This document shows, one piece after another, positions 1 to 10,401 of a DNA stretch of 64,000 bases (its first letter is position 1; every line of letters begins with the position of its first letter). Source of the stretch: Chamaecyparis obtusa (Eukaryota > Streptophyta > Pinopsida > Cupressales > Cupressaceae); NCBI GenBank assembly GCA_027943335.1, contig BSBK01005647.1, forward strand, positions 62,001 through 126,000. Reading direction: 5' to 3'. The translations under genes and the position numbers were made by a program. Under the pieces are notes generated by a model. The model had not been told where the DNA came from and made no database searches. It was given only the letters and a program-made list of their open reading frames with translations.

Positions 1-1317
1 CACACTTGAGGGTTCTAATGTCTTAAAAGGGGTCATGGGGGCTTACTAGGGGTCCTAATATGCCTTATCATGTGTTAGGAACCCTAGGAAGTCCCCATGA
101 CTCATTTTGACACATTAGAACCCTCAAGTGTGTTCCAAGGGGTTGTAGGACCCCTTCAGACACACTTGTGGGTTCAAATGTGTCAAAAGTGGTCATGGGG
201 ACCTTCTAGGGGTCCAACCCTTAGGACATGCTTGATGGTTCTAATGTGTTAAAAGTGGTCATGGGGACCTTCTAGGGGTCCTAGTATGCCTTATCACATG
301 TTAGGACCCCTAGGAAGTCCCCATGACCCCTTTTGACACATTAGAATCCTCAAGTGGGTCCTAAGGGGTCGTAGGACCCCTTCAGACACACTTGAGGGTT
401 CAGATTGTCAAAAAGGGTCATGGAGACTTCATAGGGGTCCTAGTATGCCTTCTCACATGTTAGGACCCCTACGAAGTCCCCATGACCCCTTTTGACACAT
501 TGGAATGCTCAATTGGTACCACCCCTTCAGACACACTTGAGAATTCCATTGTGTCAAAAGGGGTCATGGGGACTTCCTAGGGGTCTTAACACATGATAAG
601 GTGTACTAGGACCCCTAGGAAGTCCCCATGAACCATTTTGACATATTTGAACTATCAAGTGTGTCTAAAGGGGTCCTAAAACCTCTTAGGATGCACTTGA
701 GTGTTTTAATGTGTCAAAAGGAGTCATGGAGACTTCCTAGGGGTCCTAATGCATGATAAGGCATACTAGGACCCCTACAAAGTCCCCATGACCCCTTTTG
801 ACAGATTGGAACCCTCATGTGTGTTCAAAGGGGTCGTAGCCCTTTTGATAGATTGGAACCCTCAGGTGTGTTCGAAGGGGTCCTATGACCCCTTTGAACA
901 CACATGAGGGTTCCAATCTATCAAAAGGGGTCATGGGGACTTTCTAGTGGTCCTAGTATGCCTTATAATGTGTTAAGACCCCTAGGAAGTCACCATGAAC
1001 CCTTTTGACAGATTGGAATGCTCAAGTGTGTCTGAAGAGGTCATAGGACCCCTTCAAACACACTTGAGCTATGACCCCTTCAGACACACTTGAGCATTCC
1101 AATGTGTCAAAAGGGGTCATGGGGACTTCCTAGGGGATAGGACCCCTTCAGACACACTTGAGCATTCCAATGTGTCAAAAGTGGTCATGGGGGCTTCTTC
1201 AGACACACTCAAGCATTCCAATGTGTTAAAAGGGGTCATAGGGACTTCCTAGGGGTCCTAACGCATGATAAGGTGTACTAGGACCCCTAGGAAGTCTTGG
1301 TAACCCCTTTCAACATA
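1..1317. repeat. Inverted-repeat (foldback) satellite array
   Basis: The stretch is made of degenerate units of about 165 bp. Each complete unit is an imperfect palindrome: an arm of about 58 bp beginning CACACTTGAGGGTTCTAATG and containing GGGGTCATGGGGACTTCC, a spacer of about 17 bp (TATGCCTTATCATGTGT), the reverse complement of the arm, then a linker of about 28 bp (like CCAAGGGGTCGTAGGACCCC) with its own small inverted repeat. The first unit spans 1-132. Later units (near 160-360, 390-520, 545-660, 690-800 and onward) are partly truncated. The array runs off the left edge. No coding potential is seen. Confidence 0.85.
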
Positions 1318-1454
1318 CAATTTAAATATTATGATTTATAAAGTTTATATATTAATATATAATTATATCTATAATACATATTAAAATATATATATAATAT
1401 TTACATATATTTGATATTATTATATAAAATATTTATATAATACACCTTAAACAT

Positions 1455-1494
<40 letters not shown>

Positions 1495-1860
1495 AAATAC
1501 AGATTACTATATAAAAAATATATTAATATAAAATATATGACATACAATTTAAATAATCTAGGATATTATAATATAAAATATTTTAATATTAAATATATAT
1601 TAATATATAATTATATATATAATATATATTAAAAAATATATTAAAATATTTACATAATACCCCTTAATACCCTTTAAACATTATATATATAGATATATAA
1701 TTTGTACATATATTTATATAATATAAACGTTAAATATAATTATATACAATACATATTAATATATAAAAAAAAATATTAATTTATAAAATATTATAATATA
1801 AAATATATAAATTAATATATAATTATATATATAATACATATTTAAACATTATATATTAAA
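1318..1860. repeat. AT-rich low-complexity DNA with TA/CA microsatellite
   Basis: The sequence is almost only A and T, with many short TATATA runs and repeated words such as ATATTAATATATAATTATAT. A compound microsatellite, (TA)n followed by (CA)n, lies at about 1455-1494. No gene or element end is visible. Confidence 0.85.
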
Positions 1861-2146
1861 GTTCAATTTTTCATTTACCCCCACCATTTTTTCAACTTGA
1901 AAATATCGGGTACCCGATTTGAAATCGGGTACCTGATTAGGCTTGTGCTTTGGTGTCAAGTTTGTCCAGGTGTACTGACACCCAAGCCTACTAAAAAGTC
2001 AACATACATTTTTATGCTCTTTTGGATGACTGAAAAGTGGATTTTTTTACATCGCCACTTTTTGGCCCCTCATGATCTTGTAGATACCCATTATTATACA
2101 CTAGTATAGAATATTAGTGGGTATCAAGTCCCACTGGGGTTTTTAC
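1861..2146 (+). other. Probable fragment of element C 5' LTR, left of the A insertion
   Basis: No gene is seen. Positions 2116-2140 read AGTGGG-TATCAAG-TCCCACT-GGGG, the short hairpin also found near the 3' end of the other copia LTRs here (3735-3751, 48676-48692). After removal of element A, the sequence continues at 22477 with TTTGCCTATTTGGGTTTCC, matching the order seen in the solo LTR at 48690-48720. I infer that at least 2100-2146 belongs to the 5' LTR of copia C. The LTR start (TGTTCGTG, as at 29813) was not found upstream. Positions 1904-1940 hold the close inverted/direct repeat ATCGGGTACCCGAT. Confidence 0.5.
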
Positions 2147-2874
2147 TGTTAGAAAGTAAAGATCCCCAAGATAACTGAGAGGGGCGGGGGTGAATCAGTT
2201 ATTAGATAATTTATCCATTCAACAGCTTTAAACAATATAATTAATGTACTGATCAACCATAGAAAGATAATCATACATAGTTGCACAATAACACAAGACA
2301 TGTTAACAAGGGAGCCTCTTGAAAAGAGTAAACCCCGGTGGGAATGATGCCCATAAAATGATGCACTAACATGAAAGTTCCTTGTTAGAGGATGGACCCT
2401 GTTAGGAGTCTTATGAAATACATTCAGTACATATGAATCCTTGTTAGGAGATTTTGAATCCCTATTAAAAGATTCTAACCTGGTTAACAGTTTATGGAAG
2501 ACAGAAGGACCCACTGCCCAAACAGCTTCAAGGCAAGATCTCTGAACCCACTGTCCAAAAGATCTTAGAATCATTCAATAGAATAATATGAAATATATTA
2601 CCTCCTTCACACTATGCCAAAATCACAATTCCAGATCTCTGTACTCACAAGTCTTCCTTCATCACTAAATTAGCTATTTTCTTCACTTCATGCATATATT
2701 CACATCTCAATCTTCATAGTACACATTACAATAAGGAAAACATTCCTTCTTATATACCAAACTCAAATAATTACAAATGAGTCGGTCCTCAATTACAAAA
2801 TAATAAATTCTACACGCTACACACAAAATTCACATAAAATTGTCAGCTTCCAGTTACTGTAACTTTCTCCAAAC
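2147..2874 (-). repeat. Copia A 3' LTR, first part (interrupted by B)
   Basis: This matches 21318-22045 closely. It continues at 9991 after element B and its duplicated CAAAC. Against the other LTR it lacks about 20 bp near 2626 (present at about 21790-21810). The minus-strand TATA-like box TATATAAG is at 2749-2756. Confidence 0.9.
2749..2756 (-). promoter_or_regulatory. TATA-like box in copia A 3' LTR
   Basis: The minus strand reads TATATAAG, followed by AAGGAATG. The same box is in the other LTR at 21950-21957. Assigned from sequence and conserved position in the two LTRs. Confidence 0.55.
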
Positions 2875-2926
2875 TGTTGGCATTAAACAGAATTGCCACT
2901 AGTGACAACACTTATTTGCATTCTGG

Positions 2927-3030
2927 GTGCAAACCGAGAAGATAGTGTAAACCGAGCAGATAGTGCAAACCGAGTAGACAGTGCAAATCGAGCAGACAGT
3001 GCAAACCGAGCAGACAGTGCAAACTGAGCA
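2927..3030 (+). repeat. 18-bp tandem repeat in element B 5' LTR
   Basis: Five full units of the type GTGCAAACCGAGCAGACA start at 2927, 2945, 2963, 2981 and 2999, followed by a partial sixth. The 3' LTR has one full unit and the partial unit (about 9038-9070). Each unit centres on ACCGAG. Confidence 0.92.
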
Positions 3031-3316
3031 AGTTAGTACAAACCGAACAGGACAGTGTAAACTGAGTAACATCATGTCTACCGAGTCACCAGTATTTACC
3101 GAGTTCAAAACCTACCGAGTGATCAGTATGAACCGTGCCTTCACTTCTACCGAGTGCATGACGATACCGAGTAATGCAGTGGACGCCGAGTATCAGAAGG
3201 TCACCGAGTTAGTTTGCAGGAACCATGTAACCATACTTGGGCCGACTTAGTAGCACTTATGTTTATTTGTCAAGCCAACTTTGTAATTGTAATTGAAATT
3301 AATTGTTTAAGAACTG

Positions 3317-3324
3317 TATATAAA
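3317..3324 (+). promoter_or_regulatory. TATA box of element B 5' LTR
   Basis: TATATAAA in the context CTGTATATAAACAATG, conserved in the 3' LTR at 9356-9363. It lies downstream of the ACCGAG-rich part and probably drives the genomic transcript. Confidence 0.6.
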
Positions 3325-3948
3325 CAATGTTGTAAAAATGTCAAAAAAAAGTAAGTAAGAAGTACATGTGAAAAAGAAAGAAAGGCAGAAATAAGCGAAT
3401 TACAAAGGGCTTCAGCAGTATAAGGAACAACAAAGACAAATTCATCACAGAAGGTGATCAGTACATCAGCAAATCTCAATCAGCAATCCAGTTGCAAAGC
3501 CAGAGATCTACTGTTTCATCCTAACAGGTGAATCAGTACTAAATCCTTTAACTGGGTAGACTTAACAATCTTTTGTAAAATCTCTTTACCGAGTGCATAC
3601 TTCATTGTATGTTTTGTAAATCCTTTAACAGGGTGGATTTAGCAATCCTTATTGCTCCTAACAGGGCAGATCATCAGAAGTGATCAAATTGTAAGCCTTA
3701 ACTAGCCAACTTTATTCTGCAGTATTAAAACTTTGTGGGTTTCATCCCCACCCCAGTTTTACTTTCTTTTTGGAAGGTTTCTAGGTAACCAAATCTATGT
3801 GTCATTATTGTGAATGCATTTAAGTTTCATGCTTTCTGTATGCAAAGGTTAAAAGTAAATCACATGTTAAATTGTAAGAAAAATTGGAGTTACTGATTCA
3901 CCCCTCCCCTCTCACTAACTCGATTAATTCCTAAATATTTCCAACAAT

Positions 3949-3960
3949 TGGTATCAGAGC
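3949..3960 (+). other. Primer binding site of element B (initiator tRNA-Met type)
   Basis: TGGTATCAGAGC starts three bases after the LTR end. It is the usual plant LTR-retrotransposon primer site, complementary to the 3' end of initiator tRNA-Met. Confidence 0.9.
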
Positions 3961-4012
3961 AGCATTGGTTCTCAAGATAAAGCTTAACTAACTTGAGCAA
4001 AGATCCAGGACA

Positions 4013-5206
4013 ATGGAGGTATTCAAACTGAACAAGGTGATTGAAAATGAAAAGCTAGATCTGGAAATAGCCATAGCTAAACTCAAGGAAGCAAAAGAAC
4101 ATCTTTCCCAATCCCTAAGAAGAAGGAAGGAACTTGCAAATCAGATGAATGATCATAATTACATTGAAGAAAAGATTGAAGATTTTTTTCCCTCAAATAA
4201 CTCAGATGAAGCAAATAACGTTGTCAAAGAACTCCTAGAAAAGAATGGGTCTCTGTAGGAAGAAGTGAGAAAATTAAAAAGAGAACAAGAGCTACACTCT
4301 ACAAGATTCTGTGAGATCTTGGAACAAAGAAACAAGTTGAAAGATGAATTAGATGGAAGGAACATTGAAGTCCAAAATAAATCCCTTCAGCTAGAAAACC
4401 TAATTGATCAGATCTCTCATACAAATGAGGAAATTCTGAATCTAAGATCAGAAATAGAAAGCACAAGAGAAGAACTAAGATCTGAAAAGGAAATCAATCT
4501 AAGATTGGTGGATGACCTAAACACTGAAAAACAAATCAATGAAGGAATGCTGAAAAGTCAAGAAGACTTGAATCAGCTGTATGAGCGAAATCTTCATAGG
4601 CAAAAAGGAAAAGCAGGACTTGGATACAAAGGAGAAGGCGAATCTTCTAAGCAAGGTACTCAAAGAAATCAAAAACCTACTTATAATCACTGTGGTAAAA
4701 TAGGACATACTTTAAATAAATGTTGGAACAATGAAAAAGTAGAATTCAATGGAAAATGTTACAGCTGCAATCAACCTGGTCACAAAGCAAATGAATGCAG
4801 GGAAAAACCAAGATTCAGAGGTAATTGTCACAAGTGCAACAAACAAGGTCACAAGGCATCCGAGTGTAGATCCAAAACATTTAATCCAGCAGAACAAATT
4901 ATGAAAGCAATGTTTGGATGAGACTACAACACCTGGTGTAGATGTCATTACTGTGGAGAATATGGACACATTGGCATGAATTGCATAAAACATCATCTAA
5001 GGAAAAGAGATACTACCATAAGATGCTTCAAATGCACTAAACTAGGTCACATAGCCAGAAACTGCATGAATGCTAGTGAAGTTGAAGATGGAAAGAAGAA
5101 TGAAGCAACTAAGGTCAGGAAACAGGTGAGACAAAAATAGATTCCTAAATCTACCGAGCAATCTAGTCCAAGTAATGGAATGGATGGCTCTACCGACTCA
5201 AACTAA
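4013..5206 (+). pseudogene. Element B ORF1: gag C-terminal-like protein with coiled coil and five zinc knuckles
   Basis: One reading frame from ATG 4013 to TAA 5204-5206, broken by stops at 4256 (TAG), 4919 (TGA) and 5138 (TAG). The first 180 or so residues are Glu/Lys/Leu-rich heptad-like sequence, so a coiled coil is likely. Then come CCHC knuckles (CX2CX4HX4C). The first has lost its leading Cys (YNHCGKIGHTLNKC). Three intact ones read CYSCNQPGHKANEC, CHKCNKQGHKASEC and CHYCGEYGHIGMNC, and the fifth is CFKCTKLGHIARNC. Such knuckles bind retroelement RNA during packaging. The N-terminal part usual for copia gag is missing and no protease follows. The stops fit single C-to-T or G-to-A changes. 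It probably made a nucleocapsid-like protein used with a helper element. Confidence 0.75.
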
Positions 5207-5622
5207 ATTTTCAAGAAAGCACTGGAATTGTATTCTCATAGACCAATCTCAAACAGTTCCAGAACCGAATTAAAAGAAATATCTAAATCAGCATACAAGA
5301 TGCAGTAAGATCACAGGGAGGTCGGTATCAGTCTTTACCGAGCAAGGTCGGTACCTGTCTTTACCGAGCAAGGTCGGAGCAATATGAATTCTCAAGTTCA
5401 CCGAGTTGCGAAGTCTTTACTGAGCAATTAATTCTTAGTGGGTGACAGTCTGTCGAAATTCATACCCTAATTTGTACTGAGCATTAATGACAGAGTTATA
5501 AACAAAAAGCAAGTAATCGAACTCATTCTTCACCGTGAACCTTTAGCACTTTGAGAGCAGAAAATTTCAAGAGCAACCCAGCGATTCAACACTTTAGCGA
5601 AAGGAATTTTCTGTGAGCTACC
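5207..5622 (+). other. Non-coding spacer between ORF1 and ORF2 of element B
   Basis: No ORF is seen. Two tandem 26-bp units (5321-5346 and 5347-5372) each hold TCGGTA...TTACCGAG, a 6-bp inverted pair TCGGTA/TACCGA, so the ACCGAG word of the LTR is repeated here in both orientations. The region may be a leader for ORF2. Confidence 0.65.
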
Positions 5623-8600
5623 ATGGCATCATCCAGAACTTCAGCGAAGAAAGGATCTGATATGTTAGTCCAAGGGGAATGGAAAGCACCAGATTTCAAA
5701 ATTGTGCCCGCAATTGTAGCAGCCCTAGATCCGAATGGAGCTCAATCTCAGATTCCTCCTAAGGTACTACTTATTAACGATATCCGAAATCATTTCAATT
5801 GTTCAATTCATGAAATGGGGAACCTAGAATTAGATACTGTGCATGAAAAACTATGTGTGGATGGTATTCTGAAACCTGAGCACAAACATCTGGAAGATAA
5901 AGGTTTAGTTCACATTGCACATCTACCTCGAAACTTTTGAGATAAATGGGTTAGATACATTCTCAACCGTGTACATGATGGCAAGATTTGGCTTGAGCAA
6001 CCCTTAGAGATCACAAAGAAGATGATTCATCAAATCACCGGTCTTCCCATGTTGAACAAAGAAAAAACTACCAAAACCCTAGGTCGGAGAACTAGAGAAG
6101 AAAACCCTAGCCGAGTGGGACGGTAGAGGCATGAAAGATAGCAGCATTACCGATGCTGAACTGAAGTTTGGTACACACATCATTGCCCATAAGATTTACA
6201 GTTCTAGTCGACAGAATAGTGTCTCCTGTGAAGCTATCGACCTAGCATATAAAGTGGTCAAGAATAACTTAACTTTTGACCTAGTAGACTTATTGTTAAA
6301 GCAGTTTAACAAAAACATGGAAAGCATTCAAACTTTCAAAAACAATCCATGTAAGTTTGGATCCTTATTGGTCTGTTTATTCTTCTATGTTTAGAAATTC
6401 TTCCCTTCTAAAGGAAAAGTTGTATGGAGAAAAGATGTGCCAGCACTTTATGAAATAAATGAATACATCTCAGAAATGGGTGAAAATTTTGAAAGCATCA
6501 TGGATAATTATTTTGAGTCTTTCAAAGAGAAAATGAATGACAGATTCTGGATTCCACAGAAGTTGGTGGAAGATTACAAAGATGACATTTGTTTTATGGT
6601 GGATTGTGATAATGTATATATTCAAGCAGCTAAACCAAGGACTGTATATGTAAAACCTCTTCCTTATGAGGTAAATATTGATGAAACCAAGAATATCATT
6701 GAAGCTCTTCTTAATCAGCCTGTCAATCCCAAAGCTCCATATTTTGGAACATATGATGAACCTAAGGTAAGAATTGAACTAAGCATAAAGCTTCCACAGG
6801 AGGTAAACAAAGGAAAGAAGAGGATAGCCAAAATGCAAATGATAACCGAGGACAAAGAAGAAAAAGATGAAGAAGAAGAGGAAAAGGATGAGAAAACAGA
6901 GGAACCAGAACCTGTAAAGAAGAAAGGAAAGGTATTCATCACTAAGGCACCTAAGCCTCCCACTACTATATTTACAAGGAGAAATGCAAAAGGCAAGGCA
7001 GACAAGGCAGATAAAGACATAGCATTCAAAAGGCCTCCTCTAAACTTTCAAGAAAAGATCAAACTCTTTAGAGACGGATCAGGATCTGGAGTAAGTAACA
7101 TAAAATCTTTTAGATATGAAACCAGATCAGAAACAGAACAGAAGGAAATAGAAGATGCTGTTATTGAAAAGATGGGACAGTGGAAATACTCTCCTGAAGA
7201 AATAGCCCCACAGGTTCCAGCAGTTCTACTAAATCCAATAAAAATGAGATGGAGCAATGCAAAGCAAATTGTGATAGATATATTTGATCAAACCCTGAGA
7301 CAGTTAATGCCGAGCTTGAAAAATGATGAAGTAAAGAAGGCATTAAAAGAAAATGAAAGTAAGATGACATTAAAGTTCAATACTTGTTTGATTTTGATCA
7401 ACAATATTGAATCGGTTGTGAAGGCTACAAATGCTACATGGAAGAACATATACCACCTTCACCAACTGAGTATTGAAACAGTCATAATAAAAGATATTGA
7501 AGATGACAGTGATGAACAAGAAGAAGACACTGAGGTAGATGATACGGTGAGGATAGTAGCAGAGGTCATTGCATCCCTTCCTACCTCTCCAGTAAAAGTT
7601 TCTAGATCTAGCTCGGAGACACCTTCAAGCATGGTTGTGACAACTTCAACATTTATCCAATCATCTATAGAAACAACAGAAGCAACTATCATTTCTTCTA
7701 CCGAGTTGCAGTCTCCCGCATCATCAAGTTTTCCAGCTGTAAGTTTCCCAGTTTTTGAATCTTCAAGTGTAAATATTTTAAGTTCTCTAGTAGAAAGTAT
7801 ACCAGTCTCTATAGCTAGCCCTACTTTATCTACTGTCACTACTACCAAGGCATTAAGTACAGATAAGCCTAAGGCTCTACCGAGTATAAAATTTTTGGGC
7901 AAGAATGTAGTAGAGGATATAGACTTAGATGAAGAGATAGAGATTCCTACATTAGATTTTGCAAATCTATCAGCGGACCAAATGCAAAATATAGGTGAGA
8001 TCCTCCAAAGGAAAGCAAAACAAAAGAAGCTTAAAGAGGAGAGAGACAAGGAATATCAAATCATCAAAGATGCTAAGGACATTTTGTCTGATGCATTAGG
8101 TATTAAAGTAGACTCCTCCCAACATATTTTTCTACAATTAGCAGAAGTAGTTAATAAATACAATGAGGATTCATCTGGGACAAAAAAGTTAGTTGAAAGA
8201 GCCGAGAAGAGATTCAACAATAAAGTGCTTGAGCACATTGCTCAGCACATAGCTATTAACCAAGTATAATTGTCTTCAGTTTTGTCAAACACTGAATCTA
8301 TCTATTCGAATGCTACCTCTCTTTTGGCTAGATTGTGCAACATTACCGAGTTCACAAAGGATGTTAAGGATAAAATGAATAAAATGGATGAGGATATGAA
8401 GATCAGCATACAGAAGCTGCAACTTGAACCAAGTTCAAGCTCTGCTCATCACATGAAAATCTCACACCTATCAAACATGCAGTCTGATCTACTGAAAGAA
8501 GACACAAGGATCCGGTCCACACTGCTAGACATCCAACACATGATCCTTCCCATCATGAATACAATGTATAAGCACATTGAACATTCCAAAATATTGATTC

Positions 8601-8764
8601 ATGACAATCAGTTCTCTATAGCAGATCACATGATTGAACTCTCTGCAGAAGTCCAAATTGCAATCCAAACATGTAAGATTCTGCAAGAAAGTTGGGACAG
8701 AACCCTGGCACTAATAATGAAGGTACATTCTGATTTTCTATCAAATTTTGGATTCTCTCTGTAA
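5623..8764 (+). pseudogene. Element B ORF2: large acidic/coiled-coil protein of unknown function
   Basis: It begins at ATG 5623 (context GCTACCATGG) and runs with a stop at 5938, a frameshift near 6083-6090, and stops at 6392 and 8267, to a TAA at 8762-8764. The intact product would be about 1,000 residues. The N-terminal third has a globular look, with a stretch like EITKKMIHQITGLP that recalls the plant-mobile or Transposase_32-type domains of plant retroelements (inference only). A Lys/Glu block lies near 6845-6920, a Ser/Thr/Pro-rich low-complexity part near 7560-7880, and a helical, probably coiled-coil C-terminus at 7960-8764. No catalytic motif, signal peptide or membrane segment is seen. 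It occupies the place of pol, directly upstream of the purine tracts. The longest open stretch (6437-8266) is about 610 codons, so decay is recent. An env-like role is possible but unsupported. Confidence 0.6.
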
Positions 8765-8985
8765 ATAACTTGTATATACACCTTTGGCATTATTGTCAAA
8801 AAGGGGGAGATATATGTATAGAAGAAGATTTGTATAGAAATAGTTAGCACATTGAAAGGGGGAGACAATGTATAAAGCTCTATAACAAAGAAAAATTTTG
8901 AAAAATCAAAATAAAACTCAGCATGATTCATGTATATAAGTTTTGGCCAATAAGTGTTTTTTTCACTAATGCCAAAGGGGGAGAT
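8765..8985 (+). other. Element B 3' untranslated region with three polypurine tracts
   Basis: Purine tracts AAAAAGGGGGAGA (8798-8810), GAAAGGGGGAGA (8854-8865) and AAAGGGGGAGA (8974-8984). The last lies one base before the 3' LTR and should prime plus-strand DNA synthesis. Multiple near-identical tracts are a published feature of Sireviruses. Confidence 0.85.
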
Positions 8986-9985
8986 TGTTGGCATTAAACA
9001 GAATTGCCACTAGTGACAACACTTATTTGCATTTTGGGTGCAAACCGAGCAGACAGTGCAAACTAAGCAAGTTAGTACAAACCAAACAGGACAGTGTAAA
9101 CCGAGTAACATCATGTCTATCGAGTCACCAGTATTTACCAAGTTCAAAACCTATCGAGTGATCAGTATGAACCGTGCCTTCACTTCTACCGAGTGCATGA
9201 TGATGCCGAGTAATGCAGTGGACGCCGAGTATCAGAAAGTCACCGAGTTAGTTTGCAGGAACCATGTAACCATACTTGGGCCGACTTAGTAGCACTTATG
9301 TTTATTTGTCAAGCTGAATTTCTAATTGTAATTGAAATTAATTGTTTAAGACCTGTATATAAACAATGTTGTAAAAATGTCAAAAAAAAGTAAGTAAGAA
9401 GTACATGTGAAAAAGAAAGAAAGGTAGAAATAAGTGAATTACAAAGGGCTTCAGTAGTATAAGGAACAGAAAAGACAAATTCATCACAGAAGGTGATCAG
9501 TACATCAGCGAATCTCAATCAGCAATCCAGTTGCAAAGCCAGAGATCTACTGTTTCATCCTAACAGGTGAATCAGTACTAAATCCTTTAACCGGGTAGAC
9601 TTAACAGTCTTTTGTAAAATCTCTTTACCGAGTGCACACTTCATTGTATATTTTGTAAATCCTTTAACAGGGTGGATTTAGCAATCCTTATTGCTCCTAA
9701 TAGGGCAGATCATCAGAAGTGATCAAATTGTAAGCCTTAACCGGCCAACTTTATTCTGCAGTATTAAAGCTTTGTGGGTTTCATCCCCACCCCAGTTTTA
9801 CTTTCTTTTTGGAAGGTTTCTGGGTAACCAAATCTATGTGTCATTATTGTGAATGCATTTAAGTTTCATGCTTTTTGTATGCAAAGGTTAAAAGTAAATC
9901 ACATGTTAAATTGTAAGAAAAATTGGAGTTACTGATTCACCCCTCCCCTCTCAGTAACTCGGTTAATTCCTGAATATTTCCAACA
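8986..9985 (+). repeat. Element B 3' LTR (1000 bp)
   Basis: It starts TGTTGGCATTAAACAG, ends CCAACA, and is followed by the target duplication CAAAC. It carries only one full copy of the 18-bp repeat, TATA box TATATAAA at 9356-9363, and a GTGGG...CCCCAC hairpin near 9775-9791. Confidence 0.93.
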
Positions 9986-9990
9986 CAAAC

Positions 9991-10401
9991 ATGTCCTCAA
10001 AGTTTTCACTATGAACCACATCATCATTAATGAGTCTCCAACATCCCTTTAACTGTGCAAAATCAGATTCCATCCCAGCTAAGAGATATCCTCTGATTTT
10101 TGAACATCACAACACAAAAACACTATCTAAACAATGCTTTCACCAAAATGCTCATAACTCTTACAAATGAATGAATTTATTTTTGCGCTGTTAACCATAG
10201 GTTAATAACACACCAAAGAACATACCATAAACTACAAAAAATCCAATCTACAATACAACATGTGCGCAAAACAAAACTGTACATACTTTCCTGCTAATAT
10301 CCATAATATCACTGTGTTGACATCAATGACAATCCAAGTCATGAATGCAACAACAACTACTATAGAATGAGTGCCAAAACACTTTTCATTCATTCCTAAC
10401 A
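9991..10401 (-). repeat. Copia A 3' LTR, second part
   Basis: This matches about 22066-22476 of the 5' LTR and ends ATTCCTAACA at 10401, next to the purine tract. It resumes the LTR broken at 2874. Confidence 0.9.

Larger units (their letters stand above)
2875..3946 (+). repeat. Element B 5' LTR (1072 bp)
   Basis: It starts TGTTGGCATTAAACAG and ends TATTTCCAACA, next to the primer site. It is 72 bp longer than the 3' LTR, which is exactly four extra copies of an 18-bp repeat. The LTR is studded with ACCGAG words. A hairpin GTGGG...CCCCAC is at 3735-3751. Confidence 0.93.
2875..9985 (+). mobile_element. Element B: copia-like (Sirevirus-type) non-autonomous retrotransposon without pol
   Basis: A 7.1-kb element bounded by TGTTGG...CCAACA and a perfect 5-bp duplication CAAAC (2870-2874 and 9986-9990). 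It lies inside the 3' LTR of copia A. It has two LTRs (2875-3946 and 8986-9985), a tRNA-Met-like primer site and three purine tracts before the 3' LTR, the last directly abutting it. Repeated purine tracts are a known Sirevirus trait. The interior has a zinc-knuckle ORF and a long unrelated ORF, but no protease, integrase, RT or RNase H motif in any frame I read. It would need enzymes from a related autonomous copia. Outside the tandem-repeat difference the LTRs differ at about 34 of 1000 sites. Confidence 0.9.

Noticed and set aside
1..1317. Foldback region as a single MITE or Helitron end
   Set aside because: There are many tandem units, with no single pair of ends and no target duplication, so a satellite description fits better.
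2927..3030. CRISPR-like array
   Set aside because: Units are adjacent, with no unique spacers, lie inside an LTR and in plant DNA.
2899..3108. Minus-strand ORF with a repeating Cys-Thr-Val-Cys-Ser pattern, like a small cysteine-rich repeat protein
   Set aside because: It is the antisense translation of the 18-bp tandem repeat in element B's 5' LTR. The 3' LTR, with fewer units, lacks it.
7459..8049. 196-codon antisense ORF
   Set aside because: Shadow of element B ORF2 (Ser-rich complement of acidic codons), with no independent support.
5623..8764. Element B ORF2 as a Sirevirus env-like gene
   Set aside because: The position before the 3' LTR fits, but no signal peptide or transmembrane segment is visible, so the env label is not supported.
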